This document shows positions 25,068-33,608 of a stretch of 64,000 nucleotides of DNA, piece after piece. A model generated the notes under the pieces. That model saw only the letters and a program-made list of their open reading frames with translations. It searched no databases and was not told the DNA's origin. The DNA is from Flavobacterium taihuense (lineage in GTDB: Bacteria; Bacteroidota; Bacteroidia; Flavobacteriales; Flavobacteriaceae). Within the stretch, counting starts at the first letter, position 1. Each line of letters begins with the position of its first letter. The stretch lies in contig NZ_JAHWYN010000006.1 in NCBI RefSeq assembly GCF_019351435.1, positions 62,001-126,000 on the forward strand. Reading direction: 5' to 3'. The position numbers and the translations under genes were made by a program.

Positions 25068-27563
25068 TTACTTTTCTCTTCTTTGCAGGGCTATCCGCTT
25101 GATGGCCTGCTCTACATTTCCGCCCAGTTCACCGGCAAGCCGCATCACTTCCATTTTCTCCGTTTCTTCGGTCGTATAGGCCAGATATTCTTCAGCCGAC
25201 ACTTCTGTAGCATATACAGCCGAATGGGTTCCACCCAAACCAATCCATACTTCCTTATAGAGCCGTGACGGATCATTGTTCATGTTGATGGAAAGTACCT
25301 GTCCCTTCTCCTTGTCTGTAAGTCCTAGCATAGCCTGTATGTCATCAAACTTGTTCATGTACTTGCGCTGGTCGAGCAGGATTTTACAATCGGAGTTATT
25401 GATGATACTTTCCTTGACGATGGGTGATTGAATGATGTCATCGACTTCCTGTGTTACCACGATAGCTTCCCCGAAAAACTTCCTAACTGTTTTGAAGAGA
25501 TACTTTATATATTCTGCCATTCCCTCTTTGGCGATAGCTTTCCAAGCCTCTTCAATTAGGATAAGCTTGCGGATACCTTTCAATCGCCGCATCTTGTTGA
25601 TGAATACCTCCATGATAATGATGGTCACGATTGGAAAGAGGATTTTGTGGTCTTTGATTGCATCAATTTCAAACACTATGAAGCGTTTGGAAAGCAGGTC
25701 TAACTGTTTATCGGAATTGAGCAGGTAATCGTATTCACCACCTTTGTAGTAAGGTTCCAGTACGTTAAGGAAATTGGCGATGTCAAAATCTTTTTCCCTG
25801 ACCTGTTTTTCTTTTAGTACCTTACAATAATCCCCCTGCACATACTCATAGAAACCATTGAAAGAAGGATATACATCATCCTGTTTGATACGTTCGATAT
25901 AGCCACTTACCGCATTGGATAATGCTACTTCTTCGGAACGGGTCGGCGGTTCATCATCACGTTTCCAAAGCGTAAGTATCAGGGTTTTGACACTTTCTCT
26001 TTTCTCTATGTCGAACACGCCATCATCGGTATAGAAAGGATTAAAGGCAATGGGATTGTCTTCTGTGTAAGTGAAGTACACTCCGTCTTCACCTTTAGTC
26101 TTTCCCTTAATGAGTTCACACAACCCCTGATACGAATTACCCGTATCCACAAGCAGGACGTGTGCACCTTGCTCATAGTATTGCCTGACCATATGGTTAG
26201 TAAAGAAAGATTTACCACTTCCCGAAGGACCCAATATAAACTTGTTCCGGTTCGTGATGATACCACGTTTCATCGGCAAATCCGATATATCCAGATGGAT
26301 TGGTTTTCCGGTCAGACGGTCAGCCATCTTGATACCGAACGGCGATGGCGAATTATGATAGTTCGTTTCTTCAGTAAAGAAGCACAAAGCCGGTTCAATG
26401 AACGTATAAAAGCTTTCTTCACTTGGAAAATCGCCGGAATTTCCCGGCATACCCGCCCAGTAGAGCGTAGCTGCATCGGTGGTATTATGACGGGGTTTGC
26501 ATTCCATCAGTGCCAAAGCACTACCGCTGTCGTTCTTTAGCTGTTTAAGCTCACCAGGGTCATCCGACCAAGCCATAATGTTAAAGTGTGCCCTGATGGA
26601 CGACAGTCCGAAACTGTGCGCTTCGTTCAGATAGCGTTCTATCCATTCTTTATTGATTTGATTGGCACGGCTGTAACGAGCCAATGAGTGCATATTCCTT
26701 GCGGACTTCTCAAACTTTTGCAGGTTGTCTTCACTGTTATCCAAAAACAGATATTGGTTGTAGATGTGATTGCAGTTTAGCAGCAAGCCCACTGGAGCAG
26801 CGAACGACAAACGGCAGTCGCTGCGGTCGGTAGAAAGTTTTTCATAACGGGTATCTGCTGATACTGCCGAAGGCAGGTCATCGGTATCGGATAACGTGTG
26901 CAGGCACAATCTCTTGTTGCCAATACGGACTTCTTCTGCTCCGATTGCGATGTCCTGCATTGGTGTTCCAGCTTCCCTTGACAGTGTTAGATACTGTTCC
27001 AGTAGTCCCTGTTTTTCATCCGTACCAATGATCTCTTCTTCCATTAGACGTCGCAACCCGATAAATCCGCTGTCATTTGCAATACGCTCAAATTGTCCAA
27101 CTGCTTCCATGAAACGATGGATCACTTCCTTGTCCCTGATTTCTTTTGGTATAAGAGCACCTTTGCAAAGCGATGAAAAATTGCTCTGCATACGCATTCT
27201 TTCCTTAGTGGTCTTGGTCAGGAACAGATAGCAGTAATGGTTGAGAAAAGGACGTTCGTTAAAATGCTGCTGGTAGGATTTACCTAAAAAGCTCAAATCA
27301 TCATCCGCAATATCAGGCGCATAATTTTCCTTGATGTACCAGTCCTGTTTATGAATAACCGTATAATCGGGCAACGTCTTGATGGCTTTGTGCCAGGCGG
27401 AATGAATGGCTTCATATTCCGCAGAAGCCACCGTAAACAGTTCTGGCAAACGCACTTCAAAACAGGCGGTAATGTCTGCATCCTTTGAGATAATACAATT
27501 GTTTTCCACTGCCAGTAAGGGAAACTTATTTTCCAGCGTAGTGATCTTAGCTACATTTCTCAT
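25068..27563 (-). CDS. traG: Conjugation system ATPase TraG (VirB4-like)
   Basis: An 831-residue cytoplasmic ATPase. Walker A is GPSGSGKSFFTN at ~445, followed by HVLLVDTGNSYQGL; the Walker B region is RKLILIEEAWKAI at ~660, then VVTQEVDDIIQS. The N-terminal ~300 residues are the VirB4 N-domain. It powers pilus assembly and DNA transfer. Its start overlaps the traF stop by 4 bp. Confidence 0.96.
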   Translation of the reverse strand: MRNVAKITTLENKFPLLAVENNCIISKDADITACFEVRLPELFTVASAEYEAIHSAWHKAIKTLPDYTVIHKQDWYIKENYAPDIADDDLSFLGKSYQQHFNERPFLNHYCYLFLTKTTKERMRMQSNFSSLCKGALIPKEIRDKEVIHRFMEAVGQFERIANDSGFIGLRRLMEEEIIGTDEKQGLLEQYLTLSREAGTPMQDIAIGAEEVRIGNKRLCLHTLSDTDDLPSAVSADTRYEKLSTDRSDCRLSFAAPVGLLLNCNHIYNQYLFLDNSEDNLQKFEKSARNMHSLARYSRANQINKEWIERYLNEAHSFGLSSIRAHFNIMAWSDDPGELKQLKNDSGSALALMECKPRHNTTDAATLYWAGMPGNSGDFPSEESFYTFIEPALCFFTEETNYHNSPSPFGIKMADRLTGKPIHLDISDLPMKRGIITNRNKFILGPSGSGKSFFTNHMVRQYYEQGAHVLLVDTGNSYQGLCELIKGKTKGEDGVYFTYTEDNPIAFNPFYTDDGVFDIEKRESVKTLILTLWKRDDEPPTRSEEVALSNAVSGYIERIKQDDVYPSFNGFYEYVQGDYCKVLKEKQVREKDFDIANFLNVLEPYYKGGEYDYLLNSDKQLDLLSKRFIVFEIDAIKDHKILFPIVTIIIMEVFINKMRRLKGIRKLILIEEAWKAIAKEGMAEYIKYLFKTVRKFFGEAIVVTQEVDDIIQSPIVKESIINNSDCKILLDQRKYMNKFDDIQAMLGLTDKEKGQVLSINMNNDPSRLYKEVWIGLGGTHSAVYATEVSAEEYLAYTTEETEKMEVMRLAGELGGNVEQAIKRIALQRREK

Positions 27564-27889
27564 AGGGCATTCGATTTAAAGGTGAACTTTAAATAGCGGT
27601 GTACGGGCTTGCGGCAGATAATGTATTGGGGATGCCGCTTTCCTGCACCAATTTTCATCAGCCCGTGTTCTCCATACTTTCTGTTCAATGAAAAAGTCTG
27701 CCATACAATCAGCGAAGCACCGCAGGCTCCAATCAGCAGGCAGATATAAGAATTTACGCCAGCCATATACATTATCATCACTAGGATAAGCGTACCAAGC
27801 AGTCCGCCTGCGAAAATGAACAGATATTGTGCTTTGAGTCCCTTAAATTCTACTGTTCTTCCGATGCCTTTGTTGATATTGTAATTCAT
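27560..27889 (-). CDS. traF: DUF4133 transfer protein TraF (VirB3-like)
   Basis: 109 residues from MNYNINKGIGRTVEFKGLKA; I chose this start because the longer frame (to 27952) would read through the traE tail. Two membrane helices lie at ~24-65 (LFIFAGGLLGTLILVMIMY and CLLIGACGASLIVWQTF). This is the VirB3 type partner of the VirB4 ATPase encoded next. Confidence 0.92.
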   Translation of the reverse strand: MNYNINKGIGRTVEFKGLKAQYLFIFAGGLLGTLILVMIMYMAGVNSYICLLIGACGASLIVWQTFSLNRKYGEHGLMKIGAGKRHPQYIICRKPVHRYLKFTFKSNAL

Positions 27890-27900
27890 AAGGCAAGGGA

Positions 27901-28206
27901 TTAAAGAAAGAATGAACGTAGAATGGTAGCCGCAACAATTAAGAAGATACACGCACCAAACCAGCTTGCTGCAGTCTTGCTCGTGTCGGGGTCTCCGCTG
28001 CTAAACTTGCCGTACACTTTAACACCTCCGATGAGGCCTACCACGGCTCCAATAGCATAGATGAGCTGTGTGGCTGGATCGAAATAGGACGTAACCATTT
28101 GAGTGGCCTCGGTGATACCAGCTGAACCGTCTCCCTGTGCCAACACACTGAAGCCTGACAGTATTGCCATTGTTGCCAGCAGGATTTTTTTACTTTGTTT
28201 TTCCAT
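27901..28206 (-). CDS. traE: DUF4134 transfer protein TraE (VirB2-like pilin)
   Basis: A 101-residue protein with a signal peptide (to VLAQG, ~residue 24) and two hydrophobic helices (IYAIGAVVGLIGGVKVYGKF and ACIFLIVAATILRSFF), as in DUF4134. Size and layout are those of a VirB2-like pilin subunit. It starts the core channel gene run after a ~200 bp gap that carries a terminator of the previous gene. Confidence 0.92.
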   Translation of the reverse strand: MEKQSKKILLATMAILSGFSVLAQGDGSAGITEATQMVTSYFDPATQLIYAIGAVVGLIGGVKVYGKFSSGDPDTSKTAASWFGACIFLIVAATILRSFFL

Positions 28207-28352
28207 GATTTTAACACTTTAAATTGTTATGTTTTTCCTGCTCCTTGCAGGTTTTCCAGACAAATATCTCATGGAAAACGAAGAGCTATAACAAAGCGGC
28301 AGTTTGTGGAATTACTTGGTAGTGAATGGCATTATGATTAATGTTTGGGCAT

Positions 28353-28382
28353 AAAAAAACGCCAGAGCTTTTGGCTCTGACG
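28353..28382 (-). terminator. Terminator after the duplicated-domain protein gene
   Basis: On the minus strand CGTCAGAGC pairs with GCTCTGGCG (nine pairs, one T-G) around a 5-base loop, followed by seven T. It would separate transcription of the traA-D section from traE onward, so traE should have its own promoter in 28207-28350. Confidence 0.8.
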
Positions 28383-28413
28383 CTTCTTTTTTTTATCCCA
28401 TAAAATGAATGTT

Positions 28414-29262
28414 TTACATTTTTCTACCTTTTTTTTGTTCAGGGAATATATCTGATAATTTCTTGGCTTCTATTTTCTCTTTTTGTTCCAGTTTTTGCTC
28501 TTCAATGTTTAACTTAATATTTTTTGGAATATTAGTTTCCTTCCATGGCAGCGTCCTGGCTTTAAAGTGTAGTTGAAGAGTATTTTCTTTTATAAGGTAT
28601 CCTGGTCCAAAACCATATTTTATGTTCCAGCCAACATGATCCAAATCTCTGAGATGTGGAAACTTTATCACTATAATTTCCTTAGGAAGTTCGGTAATAG
28701 TACGAATACCGACTTCCTGAAATTCACGAGTTTTTGGATTATATGGAATAATATATGCCTGATAATAACGATCATAATATTCGTTTATTTCCAATAAATC
28801 TATCCCTTTGGACTTAAAGTCATCTTTTGGTCGAAGCTTGTACATTACTAAATCAACATAAAAGGTGTGTCCTGCAATATCCAATGTTGGCAATATTTTT
28901 TTGTTCCATCGCAAATCAAGCGGACTTCCCGGTTTTATCGTCAATTCAAAATCTGTCTTTCCTGTAATTTCTGCTATTGTTAGGTTGTGTTTTTTTGCCA
29001 TCCCTATAGGATCGAGCTCTACAAGATTGGGAATTTTTATTTCCTTTGAATGATTGCTATTGCACAGAGCCATCGATGCTCCAAAAGGAAGAAAGTTATT
29101 GATGGTCATATCATACTGAAAACGATAACCATCACCAACATACAGCATATTTTTAATGCTCATCCTGTTTTGAGCGTTGCCTTTTTCCTTTAATTCATTT
29201 TTTATAACATCTACAAAAAAATCCGTTCCTTCGATGTTTACTGTCGGTAATTCTCTTTCCAT
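28414..29262 (-). CDS. Uncharacterised protein with a duplicated domain, tra region
   Basis: A 282-residue soluble protein built of two copies of one domain. Copy 1 (~5-118) opens with LPTVNIEGTDFFVDVIKNEL and copy 2 (~125-245) with LPTLDIAGHTFYVDLVMYKL. Both end in a related segment (IKIPNLVELDPIGMAKKHN and VIKFPHLRDLDHVGWNIKYG). The tail is a Lys/Glu helix. It lies between traD and traE with its own terminator. I do not know its function; a regulatory or DNA-processing role is possible. Confidence 0.75.
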   Translation of the reverse strand: MERELPTVNIEGTDFFVDVIKNELKEKGNAQNRMSIKNMLYVGDGYRFQYDMTINNFLPFGASMALCNSNHSKEIKIPNLVELDPIGMAKKHNLTIAEITGKTDFELTIKPGSPLDLRWNKKILPTLDIAGHTFYVDLVMYKLRPKDDFKSKGIDLLEINEYYDRYYQAYIIPYNPKTREFQEVGIRTITELPKEIIVIKFPHLRDLDHVGWNIKYGFGPGYLIKENTLQLHFKARTLPWKETNIPKNIKLNIEEQKLEQKEKIEAKKLSDIFPEQKKGRKM

Positions 29263-29300
29263 AATATTCTGTTTTTAAATAACAAAGGGAAGCTGCCTTT

Positions 29301-29939
29301 TCAGACAAACTCCCCAATATCAAACTCCTCCAAATCATTTTTCCGCAAAGAAGAAGAACCGGCATCCGATTCTGAAGAAAGACTTCCGTCCAACAGCTCA
29401 GCTATTTTACGGGAAGCACTTTCCATAGAATTTTCCAGTAGGCTGAATAATTCGGTTCCTTGTATTTTCTGAACTATAGCAACTGCTGTTTCCTTTTGAG
29501 ATGGCTCCAATTTTTCTTTTTGCAGCAGCATCCCCACCGTGCTTAGTTCTTCAAAGGTAACCCCTTGGGCAAAACCGTTATCCCTACCAGATATTCCATA
29601 CCTGTTCCATTCTTCTTCCTCTTCCTCAAAATCAGGTACATTTCCAAAAACTTCATCCAGTTCTTCCTGCGGAATTTGTATATCACCATCTTCATCGTCG
29701 ATTTCAAAATCAAAATTATCATTTTCCTGTTCCTGCTCTTTATTTTGCCTTTCAGTGGCACTCTTTGGCACTGAAAGACTTCTCATCGGTTTAGGCTGCC
29801 CCATAATATCGGCTAGATTCGGACTGGGTTTTTCCTGGGTTAGGTTTTGCTCCGTCTTTTTCCTGATAACGATCTTATCCTCCACTAACAGCGCAATAAC
29901 AATAAGCAGGCATATAACGATTACTGTTTCCATGATCAT
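29301..29939 (-). CDS. traD: Transfer protein TraD-like, membrane-anchored acidic protein
   Basis: A 212-residue protein with an N-terminal membrane helix (~5-19), a long linker that is highly acidic (DFEIDDEDGDIQIPQEELDE, then EEEEEEW), and a C-terminal helical region. This matches the TraD proteins of Bacteroidota conjugative transposons. It overlaps the upstream DUF3408 gene by 4 bp. Its role in conjugation is unknown. Confidence 0.75.
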   Translation of the reverse strand: MIMETVIVICLLIVIALLVEDKIVIRKKTEQNLTQEKPSPNLADIMGQPKPMRSLSVPKSATERQNKEQEQENDNFDFEIDDEDGDIQIPQEELDEVFGNVPDFEEEEEEWNRYGISGRDNGFAQGVTFEELSTVGMLLQKEKLEPSQKETAVAIVQKIQGTELFSLLENSMESASRKIAELLDGSLSSESDAGSSSLRKNDLEEFDIGEFV

Positions 29940-30352
29940 AAAATAGGTTTGTATTTATCGTTGAAACTTATGGTAATCTGCTCACCAAACTCCTGAAAAT
30001 GATATTCGAGAAGATTGTCTAAGTAGGCATAAATGGTTATCTTATCTTCGCCAATAACATGTACTATACGGGACAGTTTCTCATGAAAATCCGGTCGGAT
30101 ATATACCGTTTTGCCATCACGGGCATTGGTACCTGGCTTCTTAAAAAAAATACTTTCATAATCTTGATCATTTACTTTTTTGCCTTTGTTCCGTTCCTTC
30201 CCTAAAGGCTTTTCTTGTAATGGTTTTATCGGAGTTTCGGGTTCTTCCTGCGGAAGTTGCAATCCCTCTTTCTTTATTCCATCTACCATCAAATTCATCA
30301 TCAACTCTTCGTTAATTTCAGGAATGTTTTTTTTGTTATTGCCTTTTTCCAT
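29936..30352 (-). CDS. DUF3408 conjugative transfer protein
   Basis: A 138-residue protein whose C-terminal half (~80-130) is the DUF3408 domain: KTVYIRPDFHEKLSRIVHVI, then ITIYAYLDNLLEYHFQEF, reminiscent of a ribbon-helix-helix DNA-binding protein. The N-terminal half is Lys/Pro/Glu-rich and probably disordered. It follows the ParA gene by 4 bp and may act as its DNA-binding partner (TraB/TraC position); that is inference. Confidence 0.85.
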   Translation of the reverse strand: MEKGNNKKNIPEINEELMMNLMVDGIKKEGLQLPQEEPETPIKPLQEKPLGKERNKGKKVNDQDYESIFFKKPGTNARDGKTVYIRPDFHEKLSRIVHVIGEDKITIYAYLDNLLEYHFQEFGEQITISFNDKYKPIL

Positions 30353-30356
30353 ACTA

Positions 30357-31124
30357 TTACAATTGAACGATTCTTAAAAACTCCATCATAAACTGATCTA
30401 AGCGGCAAGCTTTCATCAAACGCTCATCAGGCGGCATTAAAGTTGACCGAAAAACCGTCTTGGCACCCGCTTCACTCTCCTTGCGGAAACGTGTGCTGTT
30501 CATGATCTGGCATTGCATGAGGCTCAATCCTAACTCATCAATAAGTTTATTATAAACATTGTACAAGGGTGAGCGTTCACGGCCATCTACCTGATTCCAA
30601 AACAGGTTAATAGTTTCAATGGAGGTTTTTCCTTTTTTCATAATAACATCCTTCATCAGCTGGGTGAAAATGAGTGTACTTTCCATAACCACACGATCTG
30701 CTGTGATAGGCGTAAAAATATGATGCATCCCTGCGAGAGCTTTCAAAATGCCGGGAGTATTTACTGTTCCTGGAAGATCAAAAAAGATAAAATCAACCGG
30801 AACGGAAGCGGATTCTAAAAAATCATGTGCAGCCTCCAATACACCTTCAGCTTTATGTTGGATGATCGGATAAGCTTTTTTGTTAATGGTTGTAAATTGT
30901 TTGAATGCCAATCTTTTTAGAAACTCATTTTCCATCACCATAGCCAAATCACGGGTCTTCATTTTCACTAAACTATGCTGTGGAAAATCGGCATCAAATA
31001 CAGCTACATTGTAGCCCAAGCGATAATGCAGCGTACTGGCCGCAAGTGCCGTAAAGGTGGTTTTGCCTACACCTCCCTTTTGGGAAGAAAAAGCAATGAA
31101 TACTGTTTTGTGTTCTGTTTTCAT
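30357..31124 (-). CDS. traA: ParA-family ATPase TraA
   Basis: A 255-residue ParA/MinD-type ATPase: deviant Walker A SSQKGGVGKTTF at ~13-24, switch I FDADFPQHS at ~42-50, Walker B FIFFDLPGT at ~115. It is the first gene of the tra section and faces the putative oriT region. In other Bacteroidota ICEs TraA is tied to transfer and regulation; partition-like behaviour is inferred from the fold. Confidence 0.93.
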   Translation of the reverse strand: MKTEHKTVFIAFSSQKGGVGKTTFTALAASTLHYRLGYNVAVFDADFPQHSLVKMKTRDLAMVMENEFLKRLAFKQFTTINKKAYPIIQHKAEGVLEAAHDFLESASVPVDFIFFDLPGTVNTPGILKALAGMHHIFTPITADRVVMESTLIFTQLMKDVIMKKGKTSIETINLFWNQVDGRERSPLYNVYNKLIDELGLSLMQCQIMNSTRFRKESEAGAKTVFRSTLMPPDERLMKACRLDQFMMEFLRIVQL

Positions 31125-31164
31125 TTTTACTGTATTTAATTATTTACTTATATCGCTGCACAGA

Positions 31165-31400
31165 TAGATACTTATCTACTATCGCCCATACGGATGTAAT
31201 TTTGTAGAAAGCTGTATAGTCATTTAAGTAGATATTGCTCTGCTTGAATACTGACATAGATACATCTGTCTTTAGGTAGTTATACAAATAGGTTTGTATC
31301 TTCAGACCTATAAACCCAAGTCTCTAAATCTGCACATATGCAACTATGTGATTTTATATTCTAATCTATATCTATCCACCCCCTTACGCTTGTATATACA
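31165..31400. repeat. Cluster of short perfect palindromes
   Basis: TAGATA-CT-TATCTA (31165-31178), ATACAAA-TAGG-TTTGTAT (31282-31299), CACATA-6-TATGTG (31333-31350) and TGTATATACA (31391-31400). They lie upstream of the traA start and are possible operator or centromere-like sites for TraA or its partner. Confidence 0.5.
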
Positions 31401-31514
31401 AAAGCACCTAAATACATAATTGACGAACTACGTACCAACATAATTACATGTTTACATCCGCTTGCAGGTACAAAGAAATGCAGATATAAACGTCCTTACC
31501 CAAAGGAGGAATAC

Positions 31515-31554
31515 ATTGGCGCTTATTGGCACTATTTGGCACTGCGCCATAGTG
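31515..31554. repeat. Three TTGGC repeats with 10 bp period, upstream of mobA
   Basis: ATTGGCGCTT, ATTGGCACTA and TTTGGCACTG follow one another exactly 10 bp apart (31515-31544), then CGCCATAGTG. CACTAT (31530-31535) also pairs with ATAGTG (31549-31554). One helical turn spacing suggests cooperative protein binding on one face. A related array lies upstream of mobC in the opposite orientation. Confidence 0.7.
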
Positions 31555-31678
31555 TAATGCTCTTATGAAGACGAGTTTACTTTGTAATGTGATTTTTATT
31601 AATGGCTTTATGCAAAAGAACTTCGATAAATCAGATTATAAAGTGAACGGCCCGAAGCCGTTTTTCCCTGCTTTATTT

Positions 31679-31774
31679 AATCCGTCCCGCAGGGCGGATT
31701 TTTGTGTTCGACAGAACACGGCAAGTTGTGTTTTGAGGCACTCGAAACCGAGTTCGTGCCTCAAAACAACTTGC
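31679..31774. other. Hairpin stack, putative oriT
   Basis: Three adjacent inverted repeats: AATCCG.CCC with GGG.CGGATT (31679-31700), GTGTTC with GAACAC (31704-31719), and a long one with arms 31721-31741 and 31756-31774 (19 pairs, 2-base bulge; key bases GCAAGTTG and TTTTGAGGCAC). An alternative inner pair ACTCG/CGAGT lies at 31740-31753. The site is about 65 bp before mobA. Relaxase nicking here is inferred. Confidence 0.6.
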
Positions 31775-31840
31775 CCTGCCGGGAGCTGAAAAAACCTTCC
31801 GAAGTCAGACTTTTTTGCTTAAGTTAAAAATGGATAAGTG

Positions 31841-32272
31841 ATGAACGAAAACAGTAACAGAAAACAGAATAAAGGCGGACGAACTCCGAAGAACGATCCG
31901 AGTATTCACCGCCACGTTTTTCGCCTTACGGACGAAGAAAATGCTAAATTATTAGCTCTTTTTGAAGCATCTGGAATGATTAATAAAGCTAAATTTATCA
32001 TTTCCGTATTCTTTGGAAGAGAAATTAAAACAGTTAAAATAGACAAATCTGAGGTAGATTTTTATATGAGATTAACCACTTTTCACAGTCAGTTTCGCTC
32101 AATTGGCGTTAATTATAATCAGGTCGTAAAGCTATTATACAGCCATTTTTCAGAGAAAAAAGCAGCTGCTTATCTCTACAAATTGGAAAAGCAAACGGCT
32201 GAATTGGCTGTACTGTGTCAAAAAATCATTCAGATCACAGAAGAATTTGAAGCAAATCATTTGAAAAAATAG
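31841..32272 (+). CDS. mobA: Mobilisation protein MobA (relaxosome accessory)
   Basis: 143 residues from ATG 31841 (a GTG at 31838 would add one residue). The N-terminal part (GGRTPKNDPSIHRHVFRLTDEENAKL) is a ribbon-helix-helix-like relaxosome protein pattern seen in 20-residue pieces: basic start, HVFRLTDEEN, then KAKFIISVFFGRE. The C-terminal part is helical. It likely binds oriT and helps MobB. The stop is 8 bp before mobB. Confidence 0.9.
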   Translation: MNENSNRKQNKGGRTPKNDPSIHRHVFRLTDEENAKLLALFEASGMINKAKFIISVFFGREIKTVKIDKSEVDFYMRLTTFHSQFRSIGVNYNQVVKLLYSHFSEKKAAAYLYKLEKQTAELAVLCQKIIQITEEFEANHLKK

Positions 32273-32279
32273 TATTGAA

Positions 32280-33581
32280 ATGATAGCGAAAATCGGAAGA
32301 GGAAGCAATTTATACGGAGCTTTAGCATACAATCAGCTCAAAGTGGAGAAGGAAAACGGACAGATTCTTTTTACCAATAGAATCATAGAGACACCTAATG
32401 GGCAGTATTCCGTTGCTCAACTAGCTCGATCTTTTGAACCTTATTTGATAGTCAACCGCAATACCGAAAAGTCAACTTTGCATATTTCGCTCAATCCCGA
32501 TCCGAAGGATAATGTTAGTAATGAAAAATTCAAATTGATGGCTCAAAAGTATATGCAAGAAATGGGTTACGGAGAACAGCCTTTTGTAGTGTTCAAACAC
32601 ACAGATATTGACCGAACCCATATCCATATTGTATCTGTTTGCGTGGATGAAGAAGGCAAAAAAATTTCGGATAAGTTCGAGAAAAGAAGGTCAATGAATG
32701 TATGCCGGGAAATGGAAAGAAAGTATGGATTAACACTTGCAATGGAAAAAGGGCATTCGCAAAGTGACAAGATTTTCCGTCCGGTAAATTATCGGTCTGG
32801 CGATGTTAAAAGTCAGATAGCTTCAGTAATACGACATCTGCCAAACTATTATCAATACCAAACTTTGGGGGAATACAATGCGTTACTTTCCCTGTTCAAT
32901 ATTACTACTGAAAAAGTAGAGAGTGAACTGCAGGGAAAAATGCGTCAAGGTTTATTATACATTCCTTTAAATGAAAAAGGAGAAAGAGTTGGGCATCCAT
33001 TCAAGGCATCTCTATTTGGCAAAAATGCAGGGCTTCCTGCTTTGGAATTACATTTTGAAAAATCCAAAAAAGTCTTAAAAAACCATACAGCTAAACTAAC
33101 AATCAAAGCTTCTATTGAGATTGCCTTCCAATCGACAAATGATGAAAAGAACTTTAAAAAACAATTAGCCGAACAGGGCATTAACTTAGTAGTGCGTAGA
33201 AATGATACAGGACGTATTTACGGTATCACTTTTATTGACCATAATTCCAAAACAATTTGGAACGGTTCCCAATTGGGAAAAGAATTTGCAGCTAATACGT
33301 TTAACGACTATTGGAACCATACTATTAAACCAGAGATAAAAGAGCATGAAGAACGTGAACCCAAGGTGATGCAATCAACCACCTACGAAGATCTGCCTGC
33401 TGAAAAACCACACGAATTATTTAACTTTTTAAATAAAGAAGTTCAGACTTACCATACAGATGAGACTGGAATCATAGAAGGTTTGGGTGGATTACTGCCC
33501 GAAGCACAGGGCGAAGATTACGAGGAACAAGATTTTGCTAACAAAATGAAGAAAAAAAGAAACCGTAAAAGAGGTAAGTAG
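32280..33581 (+). CDS. mobB: Relaxase MobB
   Basis: A 433-residue relaxase of the Bacteroidota MOBP-like group. MIAKIGRGSNLYGALAYN opens the protein, STLHISLNPDP lies at ~64-74, and the metal-binding histidine motif HTDIDRTHIHIVS is at ~107-119. The conserved catalytic Tyr of this group is expected near the N-terminus (Y12 or Y17). It nicks oriT and leads the strand into the channel. The C-terminal tail is basic (KKKRNRKRGK). Confidence 0.93.
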   Translation: MIAKIGRGSNLYGALAYNQLKVEKENGQILFTNRIIETPNGQYSVAQLARSFEPYLIVNRNTEKSTLHISLNPDPKDNVSNEKFKLMAQKYMQEMGYGEQPFVVFKHTDIDRTHIHIVSVCVDEEGKKISDKFEKRRSMNVCREMERKYGLTLAMEKGHSQSDKIFRPVNYRSGDVKSQIASVIRHLPNYYQYQTLGEYNALLSLFNITTEKVESELQGKMRQGLLYIPLNEKGERVGHPFKASLFGKNAGLPALELHFEKSKKVLKNHTAKLTIKASIEIAFQSTNDEKNFKKQLAEQGINLVVRRNDTGRIYGITFIDHNSKTIWNGSQLGKEFAANTFNDYWNHTIKPEIKEHEEREPKVMQSTTYEDLPAEKPHELFNFLNKEVQTYHTDETGIIEGLGGLLPEAQGEDYEEQDFANKMKKKRNRKRGK

Positions 33582-33608
33582 ACTTTGTTGCTTATTATGA
33601 ACTCCTGA

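Larger units (their letters stand above)
31125..31840. other. Non-coding region between traA and mobA, origin-of-transfer candidate
   Basis: About 710 bp without a convincing gene between divergent traA and mobA. The left half holds several short perfect palindromes (31165-31400), the middle three phased TTGGC repeats (31515-31554), and the right a stack of hairpins (31679-31774). This is where oriT usually lies in Bacteroidota mobilisation modules, just before mobA. The nick site cannot be read directly. Confidence 0.6.

Noticed and set aside
29539-29946. 135-codon Ser-rich ORF antisense to traD
   Set aside because: The Ser runs are the antisense reading of Glu/Asp codons in the acidic TraD linker.
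31565-31789. 74-codon plus-strand ORF before mobA
   Set aside because: It runs through the three stacked hairpins, has a Cys/Ser/Pro-rich random composition, and ends before mobA without spacing of an operon; the structured DNA explains the region better.
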